Shown: piece by piece, positions 49,466 through 58,234 of the stretch
How the letters are laid out: each line of letters begins with the position of its first letter
How positions within the stretch are numbered: position 1 is the stretch's first letter
From: an uncultured Isosphaeraceae bacterium
GTDB lineage: Bacteria; Planctomycetota; Planctomycetia; Isosphaerales; Isosphaeraceae
Direction: 5' to 3'
NCBI GenBank assembly: GCA_945957605.1
Contig: CAMFLR010000008.1
Location: 248,001-312,000, forward strand
DNA length: 64,000 nt
Notes under the pieces: generated by a model
The model's database searches: none
Told to the model about the DNA's origin: nothing
Seen by the model: the letters and a program-made list of their open reading frames with translations, nothing else
Program-made: the position numbers and the translations under genes

Positions 49466-49500
49466 ATAAAAAAGGGAGTGAACTCGATGTTCACTCCCTT
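49466..49500 (-). terminator. Intrinsic terminator of the lipoprotein gene at 49508-50287
   Basis: A perfect 12-bp stem: AAGGGAGTGAAC (49472-49483) pairs with GTTCACTCCCTT (49489-49500) around a 5-base loop. On the minus strand a T-rich stretch (TTTTTTATTTG) follows. It starts 8 bases after the lipoprotein stop. Confidence 0.88.
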
Positions 49501-49507
49501 GTCGAGA

Positions 49508-50287
49508 TCACCAGTAAACCCACTCGAACGCGGGGTCGAGAAGCTGAATTTCTTTTTCCTTGAGCTGGAACTGGTCGCCGCGGCGAATGAAGTCGATTCG
49601 GAGCGTCTTGTACTTCGTCACCGGCTTGCCGTCGGCACCGTCTACCTTCTTGTAGCCGTCTGAAAGGCCGCGAACGTACACACTGAACTTGTCGGCGTTG
49701 GGGTTCACATTGTCCCAGATCGCCACGCCGAAGACGGCATCGTCGATCCCCGGCTTGGTGCTCGGCGGGATGACGCCCATGATGTTCACCGCGCCCAAGA
49801 GCTTAATCGTTGGGTCTTCGCGGGTCTGAATCAGGTCAATCGCCTTGGGAATAACCGTGTCTTCCACTCGTTCGCCAGTGTCGGGCACAAGCGAGAACTG
49901 CGGTACGAACATCCTCGGCTTGCCGGTGTGATTCACCACCTGATAGTACATGTAGTGAATCTGACGGCGACCCTTGCCCGGGACCTCGATCGTCATGATT
50001 CGCACGGGCTTGAACGCGAAGTCGAGCACCCAGATGCCCTGCTCGCCTGGCAGGAGCGCGGCATCAACCCAGCGCTCGTTGAAAGTCTGCTTGATCGTGG
50101 ACCGATTCACGAAACCGTTGGCCGACTTCTGAATCGGCTGAGTCGGCAGCGTCGGTCCAAGTGTTCTCTCGGGGATCGGCGGCGGATCTGGTAGCGGCGC
50201 TTCTTGCGCGAAAACGGTCGAGCCGCACCCGGCCAGCAACCCGAAGGCGAAGGCCCCGAAGACCCAGCGAGACAATGGCTTGCGCAC
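49508..50287 (-). CDS. Planctomycete lipoprotein of unknown function
   Basis: A 259-residue protein with a lipoprotein signal (LLAGCGS, Cys21) and a Pro-rich linker (PLPDPPPIPER). The C-terminal domain shows beta-strands (GIWVLDFAFKPVRIMTIEVPG, IHYMYYQVVNHTGKPRMFVP, GVAIWDNVNPNADKFSVYVRGL, RIDFIRRGDQFQLKEKEI). I recall similar lipoproteins only from planctomycetes; no function is known. The start is GTG at 50287 after GGGGAGT. It is closed by a strong terminator and stands alone. The 152 bases upstream contain nothing certain. Confidence 0.75.
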   Translation of the reverse strand: MRKPLSRWVFGAFAFGLLAGCGSTVFAQEAPLPDPPPIPERTLGPTLPTQPIQKSANGFVNRSTIKQTFNERWVDAALLPGEQGIWVLDFAFKPVRIMTIEVPGKGRRQIHYMYYQVVNHTGKPRMFVPQFSLVPDTGERVEDTVIPKAIDLIQTREDPTIKLLGAVNIMGVIPPSTKPGIDDAVFGVAIWDNVNPNADKFSVYVRGLSDGYKKVDGADGKPVTKYKTLRIDFIRRGDQFQLKEKEIQLLDPAFEWVYW

Positions 50288-50439
50288 GGGCGAGACTCCC
50301 CAGCGTCGAAAGTTTGGGTTGTGAGAAGCGACGGAGGGTGCGGACGCGCAGGATGCGAATCTGAAAAGATACCCTATCTTACCACGTTTCGGGAAAAAGC
50401 GTCAACGCGGATCGACCGAAGTTGCACGATCGCATAACC

Positions 50440-51750
50440 CTACGCGGTTGAGTCGGCTGTAAGGACTCCCTGCTGCCGCAAAAGCCACAGCACAGGACGA
50501 TCAATAAGTAGCGGCGTAGGAAGTGGTTGCGCCTGATCGTCGTGCTCTTGTGCGGCGTCGCCGAGCGCTGAGCAAGCGAAGAACTGGTGATTGGGGAACG
50601 TCACCGCGACGTGTTCCAGGAACGATGCTGCTCCCCAACCTCTTAGCGCTCGCTGAACTTCTTCATGCACCTGACGATCGAGATTTTTATCCGGACGGCC
50701 CGGAACGACAGACCGCGCCAGATCGTATAGCCGCGAACCTGGCTCCATCAGGCCACCCCAGCGGTCGAGTTTGTTCAGGCAGATCGCCAGCGGGGTTTCG
50801 ACCGGCGTTCTGGGAAAGAACGTGCTCAGTTTGCGAACGTCTGATAGGTAATCCGCCGCGGGAACTCGACTTTCTTTTTCGGTGAGGCGAATCCGCCCGT
50901 CCCAGGCGACCGCCCGAATGCGCAGAGGGTCGACGAGAAACAGCAAACCCTTAGCCAGCTTGAGGTAGCGTGCTTCGGCGCGTAGGAGATCGATGTTCTT
51001 GTCCCAGTCTTCGCCAGCGGTGTCGAAGAAGGACAGCAGCGAAGTTTGCGACGAGCCGCGCTTGCCGTGATTCGTGATCTTGTAGACGAGTGGTTGGAGG
51101 ATCGAGCGATTTGCCTCGATCGGCGCGGTCGCTGAGTGACTACGACGATAAACTTCGCCGCCGATCTCTTCGCCAATTCCGAACTGGCTGCCGCCGTAAG
51201 TCGTTTCGTGGTATTCGCGATCGTAACGTTCGCGAATTTCTTCGGTCAGCGGGTCGAGGATGAATCCTTCCTCGGGACCGACATGATTATCGAGCTCGTG
51301 CAAAAGAACGGTCACGAACGTCGTCTTGCCGACCGATTGCGGGCCGAAAATTGCAACGTGCCCCATGTCAAGCGTGACGACCGAGTCGGGCAAGTGGGCG
51401 TGGCACCGCGGACATAGGCGGTAGTCTGTTGGCTTCTCGCAATGCGCGCAGTTGAGAGTTCCCGGCGCGACGAACCAGTCGAGATGGCGTCGAACTCCGC
51501 GACGACTATCCTGCGATGGATTCACCCACCAGGGGACGCGCAGGCTGGAGCCGGTTGTTCGGCCAGCCTTCCAGTTTGGGCCGAAGAGTGCGCGGGTGAG
51601 AATGGGATCTTCGATCGACCGCGATGCGTCGGTCTTGCAATAATGATCGTTGCACCGCAGGTGCATTTGATAAACGTAGAATCGCTCAAAGCAAAATGGG
51701 CAGCGAACCCGCCGCAAAGGATCGAGCCGTGTGAGAAGGTCGAGAGCCAT
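50440..51750 (-). CDS. Zinc-ribbon P-loop GTPase-like protein
   Basis: A 436-residue cytosolic protein from the ATG at 51750. The N-terminus has two zinc-ribbon-like Cys clusters: VRCPFCFERFYVYQMHLRCN with NDHYC, and LNCAHCEKPTDYRLCPRC. A P-loop GTPase-like domain follows: Walker A GPQSVGKTT (136-144), switch-like FFDTAGEDWDK (a DxxG element), CLNKLDRW (NKxD) and FFACSALGDA (SA-like). This is the TRAFAC small-GTPase motif set, but the assembly with zinc ribbons is unusual and I know no characterised relative. Upstream in-frame ATGs (51795, 51882) would overlap the divergent ABC gene; the 51750 start matches the domain edge. Function unknown. Confidence 0.78.
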   Translation of the reverse strand: MALDLLTRLDPLRRVRCPFCFERFYVYQMHLRCNDHYCKTDASRSIEDPILTRALFGPNWKAGRTTGSSLRVPWWVNPSQDSRRGVRRHLDWFVAPGTLNCAHCEKPTDYRLCPRCHAHLPDSVVTLDMGHVAIFGPQSVGKTTFVTVLLHELDNHVGPEEGFILDPLTEEIRERYDREYHETTYGGSQFGIGEEIGGEVYRRSHSATAPIEANRSILQPLVYKITNHGKRGSSQTSLLSFFDTAGEDWDKNIDLLRAEARYLKLAKGLLFLVDPLRIRAVAWDGRIRLTEKESRVPAADYLSDVRKLSTFFPRTPVETPLAICLNKLDRWGGLMEPGSRLYDLARSVVPGRPDKNLDRQVHEEVQRALRGWGAASFLEHVAVTFPNHQFFACSALGDAAQEHDDQAQPLPTPLLIDRPVLWLLRQQGVLTADSTA

Positions 51751-51845
51751 CGGGCACCGTTGAACTGCGCGGGGGTCGTGACCGGACCGCCGCATACCTT
51801 TATCGTTGCGGTTAAAACGTCCAGAATCAACCCAAGCGTGTCCGC

Positions 51846-52601
51846 ATGCCGCCGCATTTTTCCGCCACCGAGATTCGCTCATCACGCTCTGGCCTAAGGT
51901 TGCGAGACGTTTCCGCGAGGCGCGGCGGACGCGAGATCCTTCGAGGGATTTCGCATCAGTTTGAAGCCGGAAGCCGCTGGACGGTGATCGGCCCGTCGGG
52001 TGCTGGCAAGACGACGCTGTTGCGACTTTTCAATCGGCTTGATGAGCCGTTTGCCGGATCGATCTCACTCGGCGATCTTTCAATCGGGGCGTTGCCGGTC
52101 ATTGAACTCAGGCGACTCGTAGGCCTTGTCTTCCAATCGCCGCGGCCGCTTCCGGGATCGGTGCGCGATAATCTCGTTTACCCGTGCGAGCTTGCACGAA
52201 TTCCCATTCCGAATGATCTCCCTGCGCGATTGCAGGAAATCGGTCTCGAGGCTGGTTGGCTTGATCGCGACGCCACGGCGCTGTCGGGCGGAGAACGTCA
52301 ACGCCTGGCGATCGCTGTGGCCTTGATGAATGACCCGATCATTCTCGCGCTCGATGAACCGACCTCGGCGCTGGATCCGCAGGCTGCCTGGCGCGTTGCC
52401 GAAGCGCTCAAAACTCGATCAATTCGCGACGGTCTGACGACCATTGCAGTCACTCACAACCGCGAGCAAGCTGCGTGGCTGAGCGATCAAACGCTCGTAA
52501 TGGACGCTGGGCAAATCGCCGACGTTGGCCCAACGACGGACGTTGTCCGGCGGATCCAGAACGCGAGCGTTTGGCAGGCGGAAGCGGGAGCGATCTCGTG
52601 A
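51846..52601 (+). CDS. fetA: ABC transporter ATP-binding protein, FetA (YbbL)-like
   Basis: Energises a two-gene exporter with the membrane protein that overlaps it. The 251-residue ATPase has Walker A GPSGAGKTT (49-57), Q-loop VFQSPRPLPGSVRDNL, signature LSGGERQRL, Walker B IILALDEPTSALDP and H-loop VTHNRE. FetAB homologues are associated with iron homeostasis and export in Escherichia coli; that substrate is assumed here from family. The stop overlaps the next start by 4 bases (GTGA). Confidence 0.88.
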   Translation: MPPHFSATEIRSSRSGLRLRDVSARRGGREILRGISHQFEAGSRWTVIGPSGAGKTTLLRLFNRLDEPFAGSISLGDLSIGALPVIELRRLVGLVFQSPRPLPGSVRDNLVYPCELARIPIPNDLPARLQEIGLEAGWLDRDATALSGGERQRLAIAVALMNDPIILALDEPTSALDPQAAWRVAEALKTRSIRDGLTTIAVTHNREQAAWLSDQTLVMDAGQIADVGPTTDVVRRIQNASVWQAEAGAIS

Positions 52602-53383
52602 AAACGGTGGCGCCGGACTGGCTCGGACTTGCGTGGGCGGCGGTGCCCATGGCTTTCAGCGCGATCGTTCTGGCGGTTGCGCGACTGGGACAGGTCCGGC
52701 CGATGATCGTCGCGTCGGTTCGGCTGGTTGTTCAGCTTTGGCTGCTGGGAATCGTCCTCAAAGCCATCTTTCGCGCGGAAAGTGCATGGGTTGTGTTGGT
52801 GACGGTCGGTGTGATGCTTGCCGTTGCCGCGCACACGGTGGGGACGCGTCAGCCAAAGCACCGCTGGCAAATAAGGCTCGAATCACTAGCCGCGATGGGC
52901 CTTGCAATTGCCGCGACGATGGCTGTTTGCGTGCGGCTGGCGCTTCATCTCGACCCTTGGTATAGCGCATCGACGTTCATTCCGCTTTTCGGCATGATTC
53001 TGGGAAACAGTGTGAGTGGCGTTTCACTCGCTGCCGAACGACTTGCCGCCGATCTCAAGGCTGACCGCGATCTCGTCGAGCAGCGACTCGCCCTTGGCGC
53101 AACTTCGCGACAGGCCGCCATGCCCGCGCTTCGTGCGGCTGTGCGCTCAGCTCTCACACCAGTTCTCAATAATATGATGATCGCCGGAATTGTGGCGATT
53201 CCCGGGATGACGACCGGCCAACTTCTCGCGGGGGCCGACGTTCTTGAAGCTTTGCGCTATCAGGTGCTCGTGTATTTCGGGATTACCGGAACGGCGGCTC
53301 TGAGTGCGCTGATCATGCTCGAGCTGCGAATGCGCCGCTACTTCACGAAGGCGCATCAGTTACGCGAAACGGAGTTCATTTGA
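52598..53383 (+). CDS. fetB: UPF0014 membrane permease, FetB (YbbM)-like
   Basis: Membrane subunit of the FetA-type exporter. The 261-residue protein has about seven hydrophobic segments and family blocks FIPLFGMILGNSVSGVSLAAER, EQRLALGATSRQAAMPALRAA and MMIAGIVAIPGMTTGQLLAGADVLEALRYQ. It starts with GTG at 52598, in a 4-base overlap with the ATPase stop, indicating coupled translation. Its end overlaps the opposing PfkB-like gene by 8 bases. Confidence 0.92.
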   Translation: MKTVAPDWLGLAWAAVPMAFSAIVLAVARLGQVRPMIVASVRLVVQLWLLGIVLKAIFRAESAWVVLVTVGVMLAVAAHTVGTRQPKHRWQIRLESLAAMGLAIAATMAVCVRLALHLDPWYSASTFIPLFGMILGNSVSGVSLAAERLAADLKADRDLVEQRLALGATSRQAAMPALRAAVRSALTPVLNNMMIAGIVAIPGMTTGQLLAGADVLEALRYQVLVYFGITGTAALSALIMLELRMRRYFTKAHQLRETEFI

Positions 53384-54464
53384 TCACGCCCGCATCGATC
53401 GCGGCGTCGATCTCTTCAGCGCTGGGAAATCCGAAATCGACTCGGTCGAGCACAAGGGCAGCCGCTGCCGATGCGCGACGCGCCGCATATTCGAGCAAAT
53501 CGGGCTCGGTTGTTTCGACAGCCCAGTCGTTTTCCAGCAGAGTGGAAACGAGCGTCGAAGCGAATGCTTCGCCCGCGCGATTCGTATCGCGCGGCGGGCG
53601 CATTCGTGGAAAGGCGGGCACCGTCAATCGGCCAGCATCACCATTAGGACGCAAGTAACGAAGCGACGCGCCGTTTGGTCCATCGGTAATCGCTAGCAGC
53701 GAGACCCGCCAGGCGATTTCCTCACGGTCTTCTAGGTTTTCCCATTCGGTTCGATTGCAGCAGAGAATATCGATGTGCCTCGCCATCTCGAGCACGCTGG
53801 GCGAGCGGTCGAGCATGTTGCGCATCGCGGGCGCGAACATTTTTACGTTTGCACCAGTTTCGGCGAGAGCGGCCGCGGCGCGTTCGTTTGTCATCGAAGC
53901 GACGATGAGCAGATCACAGCAGTCGTCCGCCTTGCCGAGTGATCGAGGCTCGCACGACAGGTCGCGAAATCCGATCGGCAACTTATCGCCGTGCGGACCG
54001 CTTGTAATCATCAGCGTCCATTCGCCCATCCTTCCCGGTTGCACGACGGGTTCAGTTACGATCCCCTCCGCGGCAAGTCGCGCCAGGATGCCGGTATTGA
54101 TAGCATCGGACTCATCACCGACGAGCAGTCGCAACCGCGCGCCAAATGCCTTCGCATAGCCCGCGCCCATCCCGCCGAGGTCATCGTGCCACGAAAGGCA
54201 GCGCACGCGATGGGGGCTTTCCGTTGAGGAGACATCACCCACAATCAGACTTCCGCGGTGACCGGGCCAGTCGTCGCCGAATTCGAGCTCGATCGTGCCC
54301 GTTGTTAGCCCTTCAATGGCAACGATTTTGCTGTCGTTTTGAAGATTCCAGCGACCCATTGCGCTGCGGTCGAGCACGCCGTTTGCCAGAAGCGGCCGGT
54401 CGACTAGAACGACGCGATCGAGGTAGGCAGGGCCGAACACCAAGGTATCGCGCTGTGTCGTCAC
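53376..54464 (-). CDS. PfkB-family sugar kinase-like protein with altered catalytic motif
   Basis: A 362-residue ribokinase-like protein. The N-terminus LVFGPAYLDRVVLVDRPLL is the usual opening; GGMGAGYAKAFGA matches the GG-substrate block; and the C-terminal ATP/anion-hole motif reads DTNRAGEAFAS instead of DTxGAGDAF. The Asp that acts as catalytic base in the family is Glu here, and the first Gly is Arg. Altered turnover or a non-kinase role is therefore possible. An opening VDRPLLANGVLDRSAMG stretch and a beta-lid fit PfkB. Converges on fetB with an 8-base overlap. The upstream gap to the RNase Z-like gene is 102 bases. Confidence 0.8.
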   Translation of the reverse strand: MTTQRDTLVFGPAYLDRVVLVDRPLLANGVLDRSAMGRWNLQNDSKIVAIEGLTTGTIELEFGDDWPGHRGSLIVGDVSSTESPHRVRCLSWHDDLGGMGAGYAKAFGARLRLLVGDESDAINTGILARLAAEGIVTEPVVQPGRMGEWTLMITSGPHGDKLPIGFRDLSCEPRSLGKADDCCDLLIVASMTNERAAAALAETGANVKMFAPAMRNMLDRSPSVLEMARHIDILCCNRTEWENLEDREEIAWRVSLLAITDGPNGASLRYLRPNGDAGRLTVPAFPRMRPPRDTNRAGEAFASTLVSTLLENDWAVETTEPDLLEYAARRASAAAALVLDRVDFGFPSAEEIDAAIDAGVIK

Positions 54465-54566
54465 GGTAGAAATGTTCCTGCTTTCCGACGTTTCGGCCCT
54501 TGTGGGTGTTCGAGTATACTGGATCTTTGGCCATTGTGGCCGGTCTAGCGGATAAGGAGCGGGCTG

Positions 54567-55448
54567 TTGGCGCTTGATACCGATCTTTCAGTTGATTCGC
54601 TCGATCACCCGGTCGATAACGCTCCGGTGCGGTCGCTTACGTATAAAGGTTTGACGATCGAAGGATATTCGCGCGCCGCGGTGCAATCGTACTGGCGAAT
54701 TCCCGAGATGAAGCTCGGATTCGATCTCGGCGTGCAGCCCTGGTCGTTCATGAGCACCCCCAACTGGTTTCTCTCGCACACGCACCTCGACCACGTCGCC
54801 GCCCTGCCCGTTTATGTCGCGCGCCGGCGTATGATGAAGATGGAACCGCCGACGATTTATGTTCCGGCTGGCTCGGTCGAAGCGATCGAACAGCTTTTGC
54901 GTGCGTTTCAAAAGCTGGATCGTGGCGCGATGCCGGTGAAGCTCGTCGCGGCCGAGCCTAATACCGAAATCGAGCTTTCACGCGAGCTGGTTGTTTCGGT
55001 TTTTCCCACCAAGCATACGATTCCGTCGATTGGATTTTTGGTTTGGGAACGACGTAAGAAACTCAAGCCCGAGTATCAATCGCTTACGGGCGAAGAAATT
55101 CGCGACCTCAGGTTGAACGGCGTTGAGGTGTCGGCGGAGATTCGGATTCCCAAGGTGGCCTATCTGGGCGACACCGCGCCGGTGGGACTCGACAATTTTC
55201 CCGACGTCTATCGCGCTGAAATCTTGATCATGGAGATGACGTTCGTCGGCCCTGGCGAACGGCCGGACAAGATTCACAAGTATGGGCACACGCATCTCGA
55301 TGACTTCATCGCCCGCGCCGATCGGTTTGAAAACGAACTGATCATCGCCTCGCACTTCAGTACGCGATTGCATCCGGATGTGATTACGCGTATTGTTGAC
55401 AAGCGTTTGCCTGAGCGCCTCAAGTCGAAGCTGAAAGTTTGGCTGTAG
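54567..55448 (+). CDS. RNase Z-like metallo-beta-lactamase fold hydrolase
   Basis: A 293-residue MBL-fold protein, probably cytosolic. FLSHTHLDHVAALPVYVARR gives the HxHxDH zinc motif; FPTKHTIPSIGFLVWERR gives the later His; KVAYLGDTAPVG gives the bridging Asp; and ELIIASHFSTRLHPD gives the last His. The layout resembles RNase Z/ElaC-type phosphodiesterases acting on tRNA 3' ends, but the exosite arm was not found, so another phosphodiesterase role is possible. It starts with TTG at 54567, 7 bases after a strong AAGGAG (54554-54559), which settles the start. Confidence 0.85.
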   Translation: MALDTDLSVDSLDHPVDNAPVRSLTYKGLTIEGYSRAAVQSYWRIPEMKLGFDLGVQPWSFMSTPNWFLSHTHLDHVAALPVYVARRRMMKMEPPTIYVPAGSVEAIEQLLRAFQKLDRGAMPVKLVAAEPNTEIELSRELVVSVFPTKHTIPSIGFLVWERRKKLKPEYQSLTGEEIRDLRLNGVEVSAEIRIPKVAYLGDTAPVGLDNFPDVYRAEILIMEMTFVGPGERPDKIHKYGHTHLDDFIARADRFENELIIASHFSTRLHPDVITRIVDKRLPERLKSKLKVWL

Positions 55449-55510
55449 ACTGAGAAGTTGTTCTGAAACGGCCGGTGTTCTCAGCCACGACCTCGCGAGA
55501 TGCCTGCGCG

Positions 55511-55885
55511 ATGCGCGTCCCCCTCCACAATAATCTGGACGAGCTATTCCGGTCTGATAAAACGCTTGTATCGAAGGTGCTCGGCGGAGCATTTGTCACG
55601 GCGTTTATCGTTCTGATCGGGGCCTACAAACAATCGCCTATCGAGATCAGCGAAAACGGTTACATCCTGCTTGGATTGTTCTCAGGATCAGTCGGCGCGA
55701 TCCTCGTTTTGGGACTGGCGCTCAAAGATTACGTCGAGCGGAAACTCGATCGTTACGAGCCGGTGAACTTCCTTCTCAGGCTCTATTTCACCGGTGGCCC
55801 AAGAACCGCCGCGATCTGGTTCGGAACGGTTTTCATAATGGTGTTTGTGATCACCATGACGCTAGTATCGTGCGGAATCTTCTAA
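55511..55885 (+). CDS. Small membrane protein of unknown function
   Basis: A 124-residue protein from the ATG at 55511 with three hydrophobic segments (about 25-38, 50-69 and 97-122). A short amphipathic N-terminus (MRVPLHNNLDELFRSDK) leads into the first. No family recognised. It lies 62 bases after the RNase Z-like gene. ATG 55475 is an alternative start; no good Shine-Dalgarno sequence is seen for either. Confidence 0.55.
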   Translation: MRVPLHNNLDELFRSDKTLVSKVLGGAFVTAFIVLIGAYKQSPIEISENGYILLGLFSGSVGAILVLGLALKDYVERKLDRYEPVNFLLRLYFTGGPRTAAIWFGTVFIMVFVITMTLVSCGIF

Positions 55886-56024
55886 GACAGGACTTTGACG
55901 AAGGAAAACACGAGTCTCGTGATATGTAAATCGCATGTGATCTAAAGTCGATTTGATAGCGAGGACGGCCTGAAGTTCAAGCCGTCGATCTGCATGCGGC
56001 GGAAGAAGTAATGAGTCTTGACGC

Positions 56025-56729
56025 ATGATCCAACCGCAATCATTTTGCTTGACGATCGCCGATGAACACGATCTGCTTGCTCAGACCGAGCGTGCCTTTG
56101 ATCTGGTCTGGCGTGTCGCCTTTGATGCGCCTGGTTTCGCAGTGCTCGACCTTGGTGAAGTCGATTCGCGTACCTTGCGGCGGTTCATGGTCGCTTTGAA
56201 GAAACGCCTCAGCGAAATCAGCGTGTCACGCTGTGGGCAGACGTTCTCGTACCGTTCGATGGCGCGGTTCGATCAACAGGTGACGACGCGATTTCACCTC
56301 GACGGGGCGCCCGAGCAATCATTGTTGATTCTTGGTTACGAACCATCGGAAGTCGTAAGCCGGCTGTTTCTCGCCGACTTCAGCCGTGCGGCCTTCGATA
56401 CCGGGCTAACGCCGACCCAGTTTCTTGATCAATATCATCCGATGTATCGCACCGGTGAAGAAATGCTCGCGCCTTACGTCACGGAGGTGCCGCAGCCGAC
56501 ACCCGGCCATGCCCGCATCGTACTGATCAATAACTCGTCACTCCCTTTCGACTCCCGCCGCGCCCACTCGCTCGGAGTTCTGCACAAGGCCGAGATTGTC
56601 AGTCCCGACGAAGCGCTCAGCCGCGTGATCAACTCGACGATGCTCGCACTTGGTGGCGACGACCAGTTTTCCGAGGCACAACCGCAAGAATTTGTGGTGA
56701 CTGATTCGATCGCGCGGAAAAGCTATTGA
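56025..56729 (+). CDS. Hypothetical protein, possible Fe(II)/2-oxoglutarate oxygenase-like fold
   Basis: A 234-residue soluble protein with no firm family assignment. TTRFHLDGAPEQSLLILGYEP shows an HxD pair followed by strands, and a later GHARIVLINNSS block with RRAHSLGVLHKAEI could supply the distal metal His and a co-substrate Arg, as in double-stranded beta-helix oxygenases. That reading is tentative. The start ATG has only a weak purine stretch upstream. The 139-base gap before it holds nothing recognisable. It converges on the Rieske gene with 21 bases between. Confidence 0.55.
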   Translation: MIQPQSFCLTIADEHDLLAQTERAFDLVWRVAFDAPGFAVLDLGEVDSRTLRRFMVALKKRLSEISVSRCGQTFSYRSMARFDQQVTTRFHLDGAPEQSLLILGYEPSEVVSRLFLADFSRAAFDTGLTPTQFLDQYHPMYRTGEEMLAPYVTEVPQPTPGHARIVLINNSSLPFDSRRAHSLGVLHKAEIVSPDEALSRVINSTMLALGGDDQFSEAQPQEFVVTDSIARKSY

Positions 56730-56750
56730 TTGTTCAATCTACCGAGAATC

Positions 56751-57056
56751 TTAAACCGCAACCCAAACCTCGCCCTCACGAATCTCGCACGTAAACCGGT
56801 GCAAATTCTCGCCGCGCACCGTCGTGCAACGCCCCGACGTCAGCTTGAATCGCCACCTGTGCAGCGGGCAAACCGCCTCACCCTCTTCGATCCAGCCCAT
56901 CCCCATTGGTCCGTTCGCGTGCGGGCAGCGGCCCGAGAGCGCGAACAGGTCCTCGCCGTCGCGGAAGATGGCGACACGCAACCCGTCGAGCTCGACGCTC
57001 AGGGCTTTGCCTTCGGGAACTTCTTCGGCTCGGCAAGCTCTTTGAAAAACCGGCAC
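56751..57056 (-). CDS. Rieske [2Fe-2S] ferredoxin
   Basis: A 101-residue soluble Rieske protein from a GTG at 57056. The cluster ligands are Cys44-x-His46 (RCPH) and Cys63-x2-His66 (CPLHRW), 17 residues apart; no disulfide-forming extra Cys is seen, as in soluble ferredoxin-type Rieske proteins of oxygenase systems or nitrite reductase NirD. It should carry single electrons in the cytosol. An in-frame ATG at 57137 would add 27 basic residues and cannot be excluded. Neighbours include no obvious redox partner, except the possible oxygenase-like protein converging on it. Confidence 0.88.
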   Translation of the reverse strand: MPVFQRACRAEEVPEGKALSVELDGLRVAIFRDGEDLFALSGRCPHANGPMGMGWIEEGEAVCPLHRWRFKLTSGRCTTVRGENLHRFTCEIREGEVWVAV

Positions 57057-57268
57057 GTTCGCACCTGACAGAATTCGAGATCGCGGCACGCGGCGTTTGC
57101 GGACCGCTGAATGTAAGTCCATTTTCTCAGGCCGCATGCATCCGCGACCAGACCAAAAATCGAGTCTCTAAAATCCGTCAAAAACGAAAAACTTAGGACT
57201 TGCGAATGGGCCTGTGACTTTTGTAGAGTGTGAGACATCGCCACACGTCTGGTTCCGGGAATTTCACA

Positions 57269-58201
57269 ATGGTTTCCAACTACCAACGCTCCGTGGTGCG
57301 AGCCTGGGGGCTTTGCCTCCTGGTGGCACTCGCGTCGGGCTGTGATCTCGCGCAATCGGGCCACCCCGAACTCGTTTGGGGCATTCACGGGCGAAAGCCG
57401 GGCTGGCTACACAAACCGCGCGTCGCTGCATTCGATGCTCAAGATCACCTCTTCCTGGCCGATCTGACCGACCGCATTCAGGTCTTCGATCGCGACGGTA
57501 ATTTCATTCGTCAGTGGAGCACGCCCGAGTTCAACGTCGACGGCCCGAGCGGGTTGACGATCGACAAAGACGGCCGACTGCTCGTCGCCGATACGCATTT
57601 TTATCGCGTTCTGATCTATGATGCGCAGGGGAACTTGCTGCATCAGATCGGCGATGGCGTGCAAGGGACGACACCCGGGCGATTCGGCTATCCTACAGAC
57701 GTGGTGATGGACAAGGCCGGCAATTATTACGTCAGCGAATATGGCGAGAACGACCGCATTCAGGTGTTTTCGCCGGATGGCAAGTGGCTGAGGCAATGGG
57801 GTGGCCACGGCGATGAGCCGGGACAGTTCATGCGGCCTCGCGCCATGGCGATCGACGAAGATGAACATATTTACGTCGCAGACAGTGCGAATAACCGCAT
57901 TCAAGTTTTTGATACCGATGGCAAGCTCCTGAAGGTTTGGGGCGAGCGCGGTGATGGAGCTGGGCAGCTCAATTATCCTTACGACATTTGCATCGGTCCT
58001 GATAAGAGCTTGTACGTGTGTGAATTTGGCAATCACCGCGTGCAGAAGTTCACGAAGGACGGCAAGTCGCTGGGGACCTGGGGAACGGCGGGCCGCGAGC
58101 CTGGGCAGCTTTTTAATCCCTGGGCGCTTGCGATTGATAGTCACGGCTATGTGTCGGTGATCGACTCGAACAATCACCGCGTGCAGCGGTTTCGGATGTA
58201 A
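57269..58201 (+). CDS. NHL-repeat lipoprotein
   Basis: A 310-residue lipoprotein with signal lipobox ASGC and a six-bladed NHL propeller. Repeats share the pattern aDs.NnRIqvFd.dGk.l..wG, for example LADLTDRIQVFDRDGNFI, SEYGENDRIQVFSPDGKWL, DSANNRIQVFDTDGKLLKVW and DSNNHRVQRFRM. Such propellers bind proteins or ligands. The start ATG 57269 gives the signal; 57230 adds a hydrophilic stretch. It lies 33 bases before the VWA gene and is probably the first gene of that operon. The 212-base gap upstream has a weak promoter-like pair near 57206. Confidence 0.9.
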   Translation: MVSNYQRSVVRAWGLCLLVALASGCDLAQSGHPELVWGIHGRKPGWLHKPRVAAFDAQDHLFLADLTDRIQVFDRDGNFIRQWSTPEFNVDGPSGLTIDKDGRLLVADTHFYRVLIYDAQGNLLHQIGDGVQGTTPGRFGYPTDVVMDKAGNYYVSEYGENDRIQVFSPDGKWLRQWGGHGDEPGQFMRPRAMAIDEDEHIYVADSANNRIQVFDTDGKLLKVWGERGDGAGQLNYPYDICIGPDKSLYVCEFGNHRVQKFTKDGKSLGTWGTAGREPGQLFNPWALAIDSHGYVSVIDSNNHRVQRFRM

Positions 58202-58234
58202 CTGGGCGGAAACACGCGGCGCGGGGAGGCGGCG

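Noticed and set aside
51751..51885. Longer N-terminus of the zinc-ribbon GTPase-like protein
   Set aside because: It would overlap the divergent fetA start and adds sequence without domain character.
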